NCBI GenBank assembly: GCA_018062345.1
Contig: JAGOSL010000001.1
Span: forward strand, 103,245 to 167,244
DNA from: Pseudomonadota bacterium
GTDB lineage: Bacteria; Pseudomonadota; Alphaproteobacteria; Paracaedibacterales; CAITNM01
Reading direction: 5' to 3'
DNA: 64,000 bases
A program made the translations under genes and the position numbers. The notes below the pieces were generated by a model. It did no database searches, was not told the DNA's origin, and saw nothing but the letters and a program-made list of their open reading frames with translations. Numbering within the stretch: position 1 is the stretch's first letter; each line of letters begins with the position of its first letter. Positions 49,547 through 61,814 of the stretch are shown piece by piece.

Positions 49547-51079
49547 TTAAGAGGCCGAAGTATATTCCTTAAATCGTAGTAGCCCTGAACTCCAAGCTGC
49601 TAGAAGGTAGGTTAATAACCCAGAAGAAACTAATACAGCTAAGGCAATAAATCGAATGTGAATGCCATCAGTTGAATGAAGGTATGGGGTAACAAGTGGT
49701 TTTACAATGAAAAGCACTAAAAACGTGAGACAGCAAGGAATAAGAATTTTGGCTAAAAACTTCCAAAGTGCTGCATCAAAACTGACGAAATTGCGCTTTT
49801 TTAGCAGATAAACAAGCACAGCGGCATTAAACCAAGATGCACTGGAAGTAGCTATCGCAATGCCTAAATGTTTGTATTTGTAGATAAGAACGAAGTTTAA
49901 AATAACGTTAACAACCATGCCAGAAAGGGCCACTTTTATAGGGGTGACGGTATCTTGGCGAGCAAAAAAGCTGGTGTTAAATATTTTGATTAAAATATAG
50001 GCTGGTAAACCACTTGCAAAACCCGCAAGAGTTTCTGCGGTTGCTATGCTCGATGCCTGGTCAAAAGCACCGCGTTCAAAAATAACCATAATAAGTGGAT
50101 GTGATAAGTAGATTAAGCCAAGCATAGCTGGGAGTGTAATCAACATCGCAAATTCAATAGCGCGATTCTGATTGTGCATTGCGCCTTCGACGTTGTTTTC
50201 TCTCCATTGTCTTGAAAGCATAGGTAACAAAACTGTTCCTAGGGCAGTTCCGGTGACGCTGATAGGTAAATTGTAAAGTCGATCTGCATAGTAAAGATAC
50301 GATATGGTACCCATAGGAAGCAGGGATGCAATGATTGTGTCAATGAACAGATTAATTTGTAGAACAGCAGAGCCTACCGCAGCAGGGATCATGCGCTTTC
50401 CAAAATTTTTCATCGCTTGATTTTCCCTAGGTTTTCTAAGGGATGGTCTTATTCCCATTAAATGGCAAGGGATATAAACCCACAATAGTTGTACAAAACC
50501 AGATCCCATGATTGCGGTAGCAACAACTTTTCCATCCCCAAGCATTGAAGGGTTAACAAGTTTCATGATGAATACAATAAAAAGATTTCCTGCAATTTGC
50601 GAGGATGCCGCTGCACCAAAACGATCATGTGTGTTTAAAACGCCGCTAAATAGGGCAGTTAGAGAAATAAGCAAGATAAAAGGAAAGGTAATGCGTGAAA
50701 AGGATACTGCAAGTGAGAAAACTTCTTCACCAACTCCTGGAACAATTAGAGTGACAATAAAAGGCATGACCAATTCAAAAATAAAAATTAGCACCACTAA
50801 AATGCCAACCATTAGGGAAAATATATCTTTAATGAACTCTTTTGCTTCTTCTTTTTGTGAAACATGCATCGCTGAATAAATAGGAACAAAAGAAGAATTG
50901 AGTGCACCTTCTGCAAAAATTCTTCTTAAAAAAGAAGGAATTTTTATGGCAATAACAAGTGCATCCATGACAAAGCTTGTGCCAATATACTGGGCCATTA
51001 AGACATCACGAAAAAAGCCAGTTAATCGACTAAGAACGGTGAAAAAGGCAACATTGAGAGCTGAAGAAACTAATCGCAT
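49547..51079 (-). CDS. murJ: Lipid II flippase MurJ
   Basis: 510 aa, about 14 transmembrane helices of the MOP superfamily. N-terminus SALNVAFFTVLSRLTGFFRDVLMAQYIG and FAEGALNSSFVPIYS are family signatures, with the conserved Arg residues that contact pyrophosphate. Follows cdsA at 30 bases in an accA-uppS-cdsA-murJ run, where dxr or rseP would be the usual next genes. Confidence 0.95.
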   Translation of the reverse strand: MRLVSSALNVAFFTVLSRLTGFFRDVLMAQYIGTSFVMDALVIAIKIPSFLRRIFAEGALNSSFVPIYSAMHVSQKEEAKEFIKDIFSLMVGILVVLIFIFELVMPFIVTLIVPGVGEEVFSLAVSFSRITFPFILLISLTALFSGVLNTHDRFGAAASSQIAGNLFIVFIMKLVNPSMLGDGKVVATAIMGSGFVQLLWVYIPCHLMGIRPSLRKPRENQAMKNFGKRMIPAAVGSAVLQINLFIDTIIASLLPMGTISYLYYADRLYNLPISVTGTALGTVLLPMLSRQWRENNVEGAMHNQNRAIEFAMLITLPAMLGLIYLSHPLIMVIFERGAFDQASSIATAETLAGFASGLPAYILIKIFNTSFFARQDTVTPIKVALSGMVVNVILNFVLIYKYKHLGIAIATSSASWFNAAVLVYLLKKRNFVSFDAALWKFLAKILIPCCLTFLVLFIVKPLVTPYLHSTDGIHIRFIALAVLVSSGLLTYLLAAWSSGLLRFKEYTSAS

Positions 51080-51109
51080 AAATTTTGGCAGTTATAATAA
51101 ATCATTGAA

Positions 51110-51901
51110 TTACCTACAGAAATACCAGAAAAATGCAGCTGCAAAGCTGACTGCCAAAAGGCTATCTAATCTGTCTAATAAGCCACCATGGCCAGGAAGA
51201 AAGCTCCCTGAATCTTTAACATTAAAATATCTTTTGCACCAAGATTCTAGAAGGTCTCCACCATGCGATAGGAAAACAGAAACAATAAAAAAAACCCAAA
51301 GGGCTTGGTTTGTTCGAATATCCATTACCTTTATTATAAGCCATATTCCTGTTAAGCCAAAAAAGATACCGCCAAAAAATCCTGACCAGGTTTTACTGGG
51401 GCTGATGCTTGGTGCTAATTTTGGTCCTCCAACAAGTTTTCCAACTAGAAAAGCTCCGGTATCTACAAGCCAAATAAGAATCATCATTAACAAAAGAAAA
51501 TAGGGGACCTTAATTTGCGGTATCACGTGAATAATAATCCCCATGGCAAGGCTGATATATACATAGCCAGAACTAACAATTGTAAATTTTTTAAAGGCCA
51601 AGATATTTAAATAGTATAGCCAACAGCATCCCACTAAAACTACCGCAATAGAACCTATATATAGCATCGGCATGAAACTTGAAAGGATTGCAAGCAAGCA
51701 TATGCTGTTCATCCAGTGATAATTTTCTTTAAAACTTAAGCGTGACCATTCCCTAAGGAGTCCAAAAGTTATAAAAACTCCTACAATTCTAAAGTAAACT
51801 GGGTCCTGGATAATTAGAAAAACAATTGCTGGTATTGCAATTAGCCCAGTAATGACACGCGGAAGCAGATCATTTTTAGGCGGCAACACTGTATAGGCCA
51901 T
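51110..51901 (-). CDS. cdsA: Phosphatidate cytidylyltransferase
   Basis: 263 aa with the ATG at 51901 (a TTG at 51931 is open but unlikely). Multi-pass membrane enzyme making CDP-diacylglycerol. The C-terminal signature is present: SPSKTWSGFFGG then VKDSGSFLPGHGGLLDRLDSL. Overlaps the uppS 3' end by 26 bases. Confidence 0.95.
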   Translation of the reverse strand: MAYTVLPPKNDLLPRVITGLIAIPAIVFLIIQDPVYFRIVGVFITFGLLREWSRLSFKENYHWMNSICLLAILSSFMPMLYIGSIAVVLVGCCWLYYLNILAFKKFTIVSSGYVYISLAMGIIIHVIPQIKVPYFLLLMMILIWLVDTGAFLVGKLVGGPKLAPSISPSKTWSGFFGGIFFGLTGIWLIIKVMDIRTNQALWVFFIVSVFLSHGGDLLESWCKRYFNVKDSGSFLPGHGGLLDRLDSLLAVSFAAAFFWYFCR

Positions 51902-52598
51902 AACGTCGATGTCTCTTTGAATATTGTTCAATAGCTAAGTCTAACTGTTTTGCCCCAAAATCAGGCCAAAAGCAATCAACAAAGACATATTCAGTATAGG
52001 CCATTTGCCAGAGTAGATAATTGCTAATGCGTAGCTCTCCACTGGTGCGGATAAGTAAATCTGGATCAGGGCAGAATTTTGTGTCTAAGCTTTTACTGAT
52101 TAAATCTTCGGTTATGTCTTCGGGGCGCAAAATGCCATTTTGAACATCTGTCGCAATTTTTTGAGTGGCGCGTCTGATATCATCGCGACCACCATAGCCT
52201 AGGGCTAACACCAAAGTAATACCAGTATTTTGTTGAGTGCGTTCTTCAACAGAATTCATTAAGTCCTGTAGATCTGTTGCGAAAGTAGTGCGATCACCAA
52301 TAATTTTCATGCGCACGTTATTTTGCATTAGCTTATCGACAGAATGCTGAAGATACCAGCGGAATAACCCCATGAGTTCTTCTACCCATGCTTGTTCACG
52401 CTGCCAGTTTTCGGAAGAAAAAGCCCAAAGAGTAATGCAATCAATGCCAATTTCGGCAGCGCGACTCACAACTTCTTCCGCTGCTTTTGCGCCTGCGCGA
52501 TGTCCTGCAATAGTGGGAAGAGATCTTGCTTTCGCCCAACGCCCGTTCCCGTCCATAATAATTGCCACATGTTTGGGAATATTTAAGTTCAACATCAT
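51876..52598 (-). CDS. uppS: Undecaprenyl (isoprenyl) diphosphate synthase
   Basis: 240 aa cis-prenyltransferase. Catalytic Asp in IIMDGNGRWAK, GHRAGAKA, WAFSSENWQR and the C-terminal RTSGELRISNYLLWQ are all conserved. Supplies carrier lipid for wall synthesis, consistent with murJ downstream. Confidence 0.96.
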   Translation of the reverse strand: MMLNLNIPKHVAIIMDGNGRWAKARSLPTIAGHRAGAKAAEEVVSRAAEIGIDCITLWAFSSENWQREQAWVEELMGLFRWYLQHSVDKLMQNNVRMKIIGDRTTFATDLQDLMNSVEERTQQNTGITLVLALGYGGRDDIRRATQKIATDVQNGILRPEDITEDLISKSLDTKFCPDPDLLIRTSGELRISNYLLWQMAYTEYVFVDCFWPDFGAKQLDLAIEQYSKRHRRYGLYSVAA

Positions 52599-52640
52599 AA
52601 TTGCTATTACCGTTCTGTTGCGAAGTATTTAACGAAAAAT

Positions 52641-53594
52641 TTATAAGCCATTTTGGCCTATACGTAGAAATTTCTCACGGCGCATTTGCTTTAATTGCGG
52701 TCCGCTGTGCCGCACTAAATCATCTAAAGTTTTTCCTAGTTGACGCTTGACAGATTCAATTACTTGTTCAGAAAATCGTTGTGCCCCACCGATTGGTTCT
52801 GGAATTATTTCATCAATAACACCAAGGGTTAATAGGTCCTGAGCTGTTAATCGTTGAGCTTCAGCCGCTTCAGCAGCTTTAGATGAGCTGCGCCATAAAA
52901 TGGAAGCACATCCTTCTGGAGAAATAACAGCGTAGATAGCATGTTCAAGCATGAGAACGCAGTTTGCTGTCGCAATAGCAATCGCACCGCCAGAGCTGCC
53001 TTCGCCAATAATTATGGTAATAAGTGGAACTTCAATTGATAAGCATTTTTCTATGCTTTTTGCTATGGCTTCTGCTTGGCCTCGCTCTTCTGCGTCAATT
53101 CCTGGATAGGCGCCAGGTGTATCAACGAATGTAATGACAGGTAATTTAAAGCGGTTAGCAATGTCCATTAAGCGCTGTGCCTTTCGGTAGCCTTCTGGTT
53201 TTGGCATGCCAAAGTTATGCTTCATACGCGATTCAGTATCATTGCCCTTTTCTTGGCCAATAACCATAACGGATTTACCGTTAAGTGTTGCTAGTCCGCC
53301 TACAATACTTTGGTCATCTGCAAATAGACGGTCACCGGCTAGTGGCATGAAATCAGTAAAAATAGTGCGTGCATACTCTAAAAATTTTGGTCTGTCAGGG
53401 TGGCGCGCTATTTGAACTTTCTGCCAAGGTGATAGCTGAGTATACGTTTGACGCATCATTTTGTCTGCTTTTACTTGCAGCTTAGAAATTTCATCAGCTA
53501 TGTTTAGATCTTTGTTGTTAGAAAGATGCCGAAGCTCTTCAATTTTTCCAACAAGTTCAGCGATAGGTTTCTCAAAATCTAAAAATTTATTCAT
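52641..53594 (-). CDS. accA: Acetyl-CoA carboxylase carboxyltransferase subunit alpha
   Basis: 317 aa with the ATG at 53594 ([22 protein letters not shown], the canonical start). Longer frames to 53735 run into the upstream gene. Crotonase-like carboxyltransferase with [11 protein letters not shown] and a complete C-terminus. Transfers carboxyl from biotin to acetyl-CoA with AccD, which is not in the window. Confidence 0.95.
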   Translation of the reverse strand: MNKFLDFEKPIAELVGKIEELRHLSNNKDLNIADEISKLQVKADKMMRQTYTQLSPWQKVQIARHPDRPKFLEYARTIFTDFMPLAGDRLFADDQSIVGGLATLNGKSVMVIGQEKGNDTESRMKHNFGMPKPEGYRKAQRLMDIANRFKLPVITFVDTPGAYPGIDAEERGQAEAIAKSIEKCLSIEVPLITIIIGEGSSGGAIAIATANCVLMLEHAIYAVISPEGCASILWRSSSKAAEAAEAQRLTAQDLLTLGVIDEIIPEPIGGAQRFSEQVIESVKRQLGKTLDDLVRHSGPQLKQMRREKFLRIGQNGL

Positions 53595-53646
53595 GACCTT
53601 AGGTCTTGGATCCATAGATAGGGTATAGGATGTTTTTTGAAAAAAT

Positions 53647-54552
53647 TCAAGGTTTATAAAATTTATTAATCCATTCGAAAACCTTCGTGGCTTCCGGAAA
53701 TAGGCCTGGAAATTGAGCAAAAGCATGAATAACACCGGGGACTTCTAAGTGGCCTTTTAGTTTGTCCTTTTCCTCTAGCATTTTTGCTGCAATTCTCGAA
53801 TCGTCTCTTAAAGGATCCTTTTCAGCCGCAATTATGAGAGTCGATGGAAAATCGATGTCCTTCATTACCCATAAAGGGGAAACTTCGGGAAGTGATGTTA
53901 GCGCTAAGTTTGCGTTGAGGTAATTATTTACATAATATTCTATGGAATTCTTAGTTAAGCTATACCCTTCAGCAAATTCTTTGAGCGAGTCTAATTTTCC
54001 GGTCAGATCAAAAGACGGATAGAAAAAAATGCACTCATTAGGTAAAGCTATTTGTAGATCATTTAACCTTACGATAAGACCTGCCATTAAATTTGCACCG
54101 CCGCTATCACCAGCAACATTTATAGGGAAGCAATATTGCTCAACAGCCCATTTATATACTGCTTCGATTTCATTCAAAGCTGTTGGATAGGGATGTTCAG
54201 GTGCTAGGGAATACTCAATTGAGACAACTTGGCTATCAGTTGATTTTGCTAAGTTTTGGCACATTACATGGTGTGTGTTTAAGCTTCCTTGAGTCCATCC
54301 ACCCCCATGGGCATAAAGGATGATTGCTTTAGGGTTGTTAGTGTGAAATGAGCGAACCCTAATTGGTTTATCAATATTGGGTAAATTTAAGAGTTGGTCA
54401 TGAAAAGGGATAGAGCTATCTCTGATGCCGCCGTAGAGCATAGCTAGTGTTTCATAATTAGAGCGAAGTATCTCAACTGGGATTGTTTCAATCGCAGGTA
54501 GATTCAGGGCTTTAATATTTTCTAAGAAAAGCTGTGTTTGAGGTGTTAGCAT
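53647..54552 (-). CDS. Alpha/beta hydrolase, hormone-sensitive-lipase-type esterase
   Basis: 301 aa, cytoplasmic (no signal). The HSL signature HGGG is at residues 82-85. The catalytic triad is complete: Ser150 in GDSGGAN, Asp246 in EKDPLRDD and His276 in GVIHAF. Substrate unknown, probably short-chain esters. It occupies the place after atpD where atpC is expected, 93 bases downstream of it. Confidence 0.88.
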   Translation of the reverse strand: MLTPQTQLFLENIKALNLPAIETIPVEILRSNYETLAMLYGGIRDSSIPFHDQLLNLPNIDKPIRVRSFHTNNPKAIILYAHGGGWTQGSLNTHHVMCQNLAKSTDSQVVSIEYSLAPEHPYPTALNEIEAVYKWAVEQYCFPINVAGDSGGANLMAGLIVRLNDLQIALPNECIFFYPSFDLTGKLDSLKEFAEGYSLTKNSIEYYVNNYLNANLALTSLPEVSPLWVMKDIDFPSTLIIAAEKDPLRDDSRIAAKMLEEKDKLKGHLEVPGVIHAFAQFPGLFPEATKVFEWINKFYKP

Positions 54553-54645
54553 GCGTTGGTACTATTCACTGGATGCACTTTTTGAGGGCTCAGGATGGTG
54601 AGTAGGAAATAGCCCAGCTGGGAATTATGAGTATTCATAATTACC

Positions 54646-56895
<2,250 letters not shown>

Positions 56896-56906
<11 letters not shown>

Positions 56907-58446
56907 GAGAAAAGCGACCTAGAAATTCTTCAAGGAAGGTTTTGAGTTTTTCTTCGTGATCAGTGCTCAAAATTCCAGTATTATTTATTGCATAAAGCAT
57001 TTCTGGTTCCTGAGTTTCAAGAGCATGCAAATACTCCTGCTCAAACCTTTTAATATGCTCGACAGATAATTTATCAAGGAATCCACGTACTGCTGCAAAA
57101 AGGATAGCAACTTCTTGCCCCAAAGAATGGGGTTTGCGCTGATCTTGCTTTAATAGTTCAGTAAGTTTAGCGCCGCGAGAGAGAAGGGCTTGAGTATTGG
57201 CATCAAGGTCACTTGCAAATTGAGAAAATGCCAACATTTCGCGATATTGAGCGAGTTCTAGTTTGATTTTCCCAGCAACACTTTTCATTGCTTTAGTCTG
57301 AGCGGCTGACCCTACACGACTGACAGAAAGCCCCACGTTAATGGCTGGGCGTATGCCTTGGTAAAATAACTCAGTTTCTAAAAATATTTGCCCATCAGTA
57401 ATAGAAATAACGTTTGTTGGAATATAGGCTGAAACATCGCCAGCTTGTGTTTCAATAATAGGTAGTGCTGTTAATGACCCCCCGCCCAAATCGTTGTTTA
57501 GTTTTGAAGCACGCTCTAGAAGTCTTGAATGCAAATAAAATACATCGCCTGGGTAAGCTTCACGTCCAGGAGGGCGGCGCAGCAGTAATGACATCTGGCG
57601 ATAGGCAATCGCATGCTTGGAAAGATCATCATAAATAATTAATGCATGCATGCCGTTATCACGAAAATATTCACCCATAGCACATGCTGTGTAGGGCGCA
57701 AGATACTGAAGTGGAGCTGGATCTGAAGCTGTTGCAGCAACAACTATAGAATAATCCATAGCATCGTGGTCTTTTAAAGTTTTAACAAGCTGCGCTACTG
57801 ATGAACGCTTTTGCCCAATAGCTACATAGATGCAATAGAGATGCTTTTTAGGATCAGGGCCTTTATTAATTTCTCGTTGATTTAAAATAGTATCAATAGC
57901 AATTGTTGTTTTACCCGTTTGCCTGTCGCCAATAATCAATTCTCGTTGGCCGCGCCCAATTGGTACCAAGGCGTCAATAGCTGTAATACCAGTTAGCATA
58001 GGTTCATGTACAGATTTTCTAGCCGTAATACCTGGCGCTTTACGTTCTACAGGCGCGAGGGTTACATTTTCTAGTGGCCCAAGATCATCAATCGGATTGC
58101 CCAAAGCATCAACCACGCGTCCAAGTAAGCCCTTGCCTACATTTACGTTAACAATTTGATGGGTTCTACGTGCTTGGTCTCCTTCTTTTACGAGTTGGTC
58201 ATTTCCGACAATAACCACACCTACGTGATCAACCTCAAGATTTTCAGCGATGCCACGGACTTGGGTGCCGTCGGTTGTGATAATATCAATCCACTCACCT
58301 GCTTGAACGTTATCTAGACCGTAAATGCGTGCGACGCCATCCCCCACTGAAAGCACAGTCCCAACTTCGTAGCTGTCACAAGCTTTATCAGCATGGTGTA
58401 GATTTTTTCTAATGATATCGCTGATTTCAGTAGCGCGATGTTGCAT
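56896..58446 (-). CDS. atpA: F1F0 ATP synthase subunit alpha
   Basis: 516 aa regulatory nucleotide-binding subunit. P-loop GDRQTGKTT, signature [17 protein letters not shown], complete C-terminus. 5 bases after atpH. Confidence 0.97.
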
Positions 58447-58451
58447 AAAAA

Positions 58452-59012
58452 TTAGGCCTCTTTAAGTTGGTATGATAGACGATTTAATCGGCTTTTTAGA
58501 CTATAGTCTAAACAGCGCTCATAGATAAAGGCTCTAAATCCACTCAAAAGTTCAGAATTTTGGTGATATTCAAATCTGTATTTTTTGCTAGGGCATGCCT
58601 TTTTTAATAATTCTTCGATTGCGGCATTATGTTCTGTATTGATTTTTGCCATTTCTACACGAATAGGCACGACATTTTCTTGAAAATCGATAAGGGCTTG
58701 AAAGTCTGCGAAGATATTCTTCATCAAGTCGCAACGGCGGTTAGTAATAAGAATTTTTAAAAAATTCACGAACAAAACAGAAAAGCTCATCAACTCTGAA
58801 ATTTCTGTAATAATGCTGAGTACGTTTCTGACGTGAAAAAGCTTATTTTTTAGAATGTTTTCAAGATCGGCATTATTTGCAAGCAGTTCTTTGAAAGTAC
58901 TGATATCTTTTAAAATAGCATCAATGCATTTCATGGTTTTTGCTTCTTTGTACAGAGCTGTTGCGTAGCTTCCCGTTAAGCTAACACGAAGTTGAACGTT
59001 TTGAGCGCGCAT
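58452..59012 (-). CDS. atpH: F1F0 ATP synthase subunit delta
   Basis: 186 aa stator subunit; first gene of atpH-A-G-D. Sequence is diverged (delta always is), but the N-terminal helical bundle with [11 protein letters not shown], length and position fix it. The upstream 120 bases should hold the operon promoter. Confidence 0.9.
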   Translation of the reverse strand: MRAQNVQLRVSLTGSYATALYKEAKTMKCIDAILKDISTFKELLANNADLENILKNKLFHVRNVLSIITEISELMSFSVLFVNFLKILITNRRCDLMKNIFADFQALIDFQENVVPIRVEMAKINTEHNAAIEELLKKACPSKKYRFEYHQNSELLSGFRAFIYERCLDYSLKSRLNRLSYQLKEA

Positions 59013-59133
59013 ATTTCTTGTTAAATACCATAACTTAATGATTGCAAGTATAGCAGCATATTAGAGCTAATTGCGAGATCAGATGTAATATGCGCCAATT
59101 TTTAGTTTATGTTTTTCATGGATCGCAGAAAAT

Positions 59134-59168
59134 TCTCGTGTTTGCTAAGTAGCGTGGCAAACACGAGA
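59134..59168 (-). terminator. Terminator of the secreted HTH/glycosyltransferase-like gene
   Basis: Perfect 12-bp stem (TCTCGTGTTTGC with complement), 11-base loop, T-rich on both sides. Ten bases past the stop at 59178. Confidence 0.75.
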
Positions 59169-59177
59169 GATTTCTTA

Positions 59178-60827
59178 TTAGGCATTAATTTTTATTGCTG
59201 GTGCTATCATTTCTAAGTACGTAATTATTGATTGCGCTAAGGGTAGGCTAGTAAGTTGCTTAGCTTTAGTTGTTTTAATAAAGAACAGCTCCCAATAGCC
59301 AGCCTGGTGGGAATTAACTGTTAATTGAGAAGTGGCTGCTAAGTTGGTTGTTTGTGGGGTTCCTGCCATCCAACTACTTAAAAGCGGTAAATGCGCTTGG
59401 GCAATATTATCAGTAAACTCACCTAATTTTCTTTCGCTTGTTCTAAGGGCATTTTCTAGCAAATCAAAATTTAATCTTTCTACTGTTAAGAAGCTAGATT
59501 GAATTAAAATCCGACAAGATTGGTAATCAAACGCTTGCTGTACATTGTGAAGATTATACACGCTGTGCCCAAGGAACCCAGCAAGGTCTAATGTGCCGCT
59601 GGTATTACCAATTATGCCTCTTAAATTAGGGAGAGTTCTAAGGTTTAGTAAAAGTTGTAAATGGAAATACTTACCATTGTCTTTGCCATCTGTTGTGATA
59701 AAAGGAAAAGGGTCTGTTCTATCTGCTCCAATGCTTTTAAATGATCCACTTTTCCTTCCATCGGTAAAAATAAACCATACATTATATCCTTTTGATTTAA
59801 CGTAATTGCTTAATTTTCCAATAACCCCATCTTCCATATTTTGCTTTTCATTTGTTTTTGAAGAGTATCGCACATGCATAACAATAAGTGGATTTGAATT
59901 AGCGCCTATACGCAGCACTTCATCGCGCGCTTCTTTTACAAGTTTTTTGCATGCAATCTGGCTAAGATATTCCTGAGAATATTTATTAAAACCACGACGC
60001 AATCGTTTAGTAGTATTATCTTTGCCGAAGGCTCTAAAATGTTCAGCAATTATAGTTGTAAGAGCTTTTTGATCTATATAGTGGGTATACTCAGTTGTGC
60101 TTAAATATTCTTCTAATTTACTTTGACGATTATTTTCGCGCTGGCACTTTCCTGTATCAATAAATGCAGTTTGGAAATGCCTTCCATACCCTAACACTTG
60201 AGCAAAATGCAGCGTTCGTTGCACTTGTGTATAAGCATTCATTTTTGATTCTGTGTCTCTAATTTCAGGAATGCCATCATAAGTTAAAAGGATATCAGGC
60301 ACCTTCTTTTCATGTGATTTGGCAAGAATTAAATATGCTAAAATATGATAACTATCGCCAGAGCTATTCATAGGCACCATAGAAATTACATATTTCGAGC
60401 CTGTTGCTAAATCTGGCAATGAGAGGTGCTGACTAGGAATAAGAACATTTTCTTGTTTAATAGCAGGTATAATTTCTTGCCTAATAATCGGTACAACTTT
60501 TTGTTGAATAGGCAATTGATCAACAATTGGTGCTGCATTAGGCATTAATGTTGCAACGGCATGATGAATAGGAGCGGTTTGCTGAAAAATGTTTGGGTAT
60601 TTTGCTTTTGCTTGTTTTAGAATTTTAGGTGATTTACCAGTACCGTTTGCAAAATTAGAAACTGTTTGGGGAATAACTCCAAAATCGTTCCCTATGCTTA
60701 TATACGTTTCATTTTTAAACCTTGCTTTCAAATAGGTACGCAGCTGCTCATATTCGGCGTCAGTCGCATTTAAAATATTGAAAATGCTTGAAAAAGCAAA
60801 AACAAAAAAAATAGCTATTTTCTTCAT
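59178..60827 (-). CDS. Secreted protein: HTH-like N-terminus and glycosyltransferase-like C-terminus
   Basis: 549 aa from the ATG at 60827, which gives the signal peptide MKKIAIFFVFAFSSIFNILNA. The mature N-terminus (about 22-80) contains an HTH-like segment (SIGNDFGVIPQTVSNFANGTG). A Pro/Ile/Gln-rich linker with imperfect repeats (QQKVVPIIRQEIIPAIKQ) follows. The C-terminal half has strand-turn motifs HVRYSSKTNEK, VWFIFTDGRKS and GIIGNTSGTLDLAGFLGH. The last resembles the donor-binding end of some GT-B glycosyltransferases. I cannot assign a family with confidence. Monocistronic with its own terminator. Candidate effector. Confidence 0.65.
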   Translation of the reverse strand: MKKIAIFFVFAFSSIFNILNATDAEYEQLRTYLKARFKNETYISIGNDFGVIPQTVSNFANGTGKSPKILKQAKAKYPNIFQQTAPIHHAVATLMPNAAPIVDQLPIQQKVVPIIRQEIIPAIKQENVLIPSQHLSLPDLATGSKYVISMVPMNSSGDSYHILAYLILAKSHEKKVPDILLTYDGIPEIRDTESKMNAYTQVQRTLHFAQVLGYGRHFQTAFIDTGKCQRENNRQSKLEEYLSTTEYTHYIDQKALTTIIAEHFRAFGKDNTTKRLRRGFNKYSQEYLSQIACKKLVKEARDEVLRIGANSNPLIVMHVRYSSKTNEKQNMEDGVIGKLSNYVKSKGYNVWFIFTDGRKSGSFKSIGADRTDPFPFITTDGKDNGKYFHLQLLLNLRTLPNLRGIIGNTSGTLDLAGFLGHSVYNLHNVQQAFDYQSCRILIQSSFLTVERLNFDLLENALRTSERKLGEFTDNIAQAHLPLLSSWMAGTPQTTNLAATSQLTVNSHQAGYWELFFIKTTKAKQLTSLPLAQSIITYLEMIAPAIKINA

Positions 60828-60952
60828 AATAAAAACCCTTTGCTGTTTTCTCATTGTAACTGGATGGAAATTTTTTGAGCTATACACAATGTGAATGTTT
60901 TTTTCCCAGAAAAAGATGTATTCACTGCAAGTTATTTCAAGGTCAGGAATTT

Positions 60953-60997
60953 AAAATTCGCTAACGCAAACATTGTTAGGCTCACGTTGCGAATTTT
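60953..60997 (-). terminator. Terminator of the split secreted gene
   Basis: Stem of 9+4 bp with one bulged T (AAAATTCGC and AACG with complements), 18-base loop, T-run on the minus strand. Sixteen bases past the end at 61013. Confidence 0.75.
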
Positions 60998-61012
60998 TTT
61001 GATTCCTTCAGG

Positions 61013-61731
61013 CTAAAAGCGAACAAACATAAAATTTCCGGATCCAATTCTCAATGCAGTATTGGCATCGCAAGTATCAAAAATGACTTTCCAAAAAAGA
61101 TAGCTTGAAAATTCTTCAAACGAAAGATCATTCATTGTGCCAACGGTGCCAATCTGTGCATTGCAACAATCTTTTAATATGTTTCCTAATAAAGTTGAAA
61201 AATCTTGTTTAATTGAATCTTTACCCCCCAAGATATTTCCGAATAACTCTATATCAATCGGCGGTAGTACATTTCTTCCTGTTGCTGCTTGAAACCTTGG
61301 TTTTGTGTGTTCAAGTATATTAGCTACCAAAGGGCTTAATTTATCGTGGGGAAAATCTTTAAGAATACCATATGCATAGATGTAAATTGGACCTTGGTAA
61401 GCCAAAATTGACTTGATAGCCAATCCAACCATTTTTTTTCTTCAGGAGAATCAATATTTTGCAGGCCTGTAAATTGTGAAGTTGGTCCACATAGATAGTC
61501 GGCAATCACTTCAATATTTGCAGGATATGCAAGGGTCATAAATCGAGAAAAAATTTCAGCTGACTGTTGATTAAATCCCAGTTCTTGAAAATGAGAAATT
61601 CTTTCTGGCATAAGAGACTTTGTAATTTGACACCATTCCCTGCAAAAATCTTCGGTTTCCTGATCTGCTGTGGCTGAGATATGAGGATTTAGTAATATTA
61701 AAAATAAGAAAGATTTGAATAACTTTTTCAT
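61013..61731 (-). pseudogene. Secreted protein gene split by a frameshift at an A8 tract
   Basis: Two overlapping frames make one gene. The 5' part (61731 to 61336, 131 aa) has signal peptide MKKLFKSFLFLILLNPHISA and a helical domain, then runs out of frame after SPEEKKW. The 3' part (61432 to 61013, 139 aa) continues naturally from MVGLAIKSILAYQGPIYIYAYG. The switch is at eight A on the minus strand (plus-strand T at 61422-61429). Adding one A joins them into about 239 aa ending GNFMFVRF. It may be a pseudogene, a phase-variable gene, a slippage gene, or a sequencing error. Product unrecognised. Confidence 0.7.
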
Positions 61732-61814
61732 AAATTAAGTGCCTAGTTAAGATGGAAAACTTCAGAATGATAGGTATTTTATTAGAAACTGTAAACAGCT
61801 GAGTTAAATATAAT

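Noticed and set aside
53595-53735. Long accA start extending to 53735
   Set aside because: Overlaps the esterase gene and adds 47 residues not found in the family; the canonical [10 protein letters not shown] start lies at 53594.
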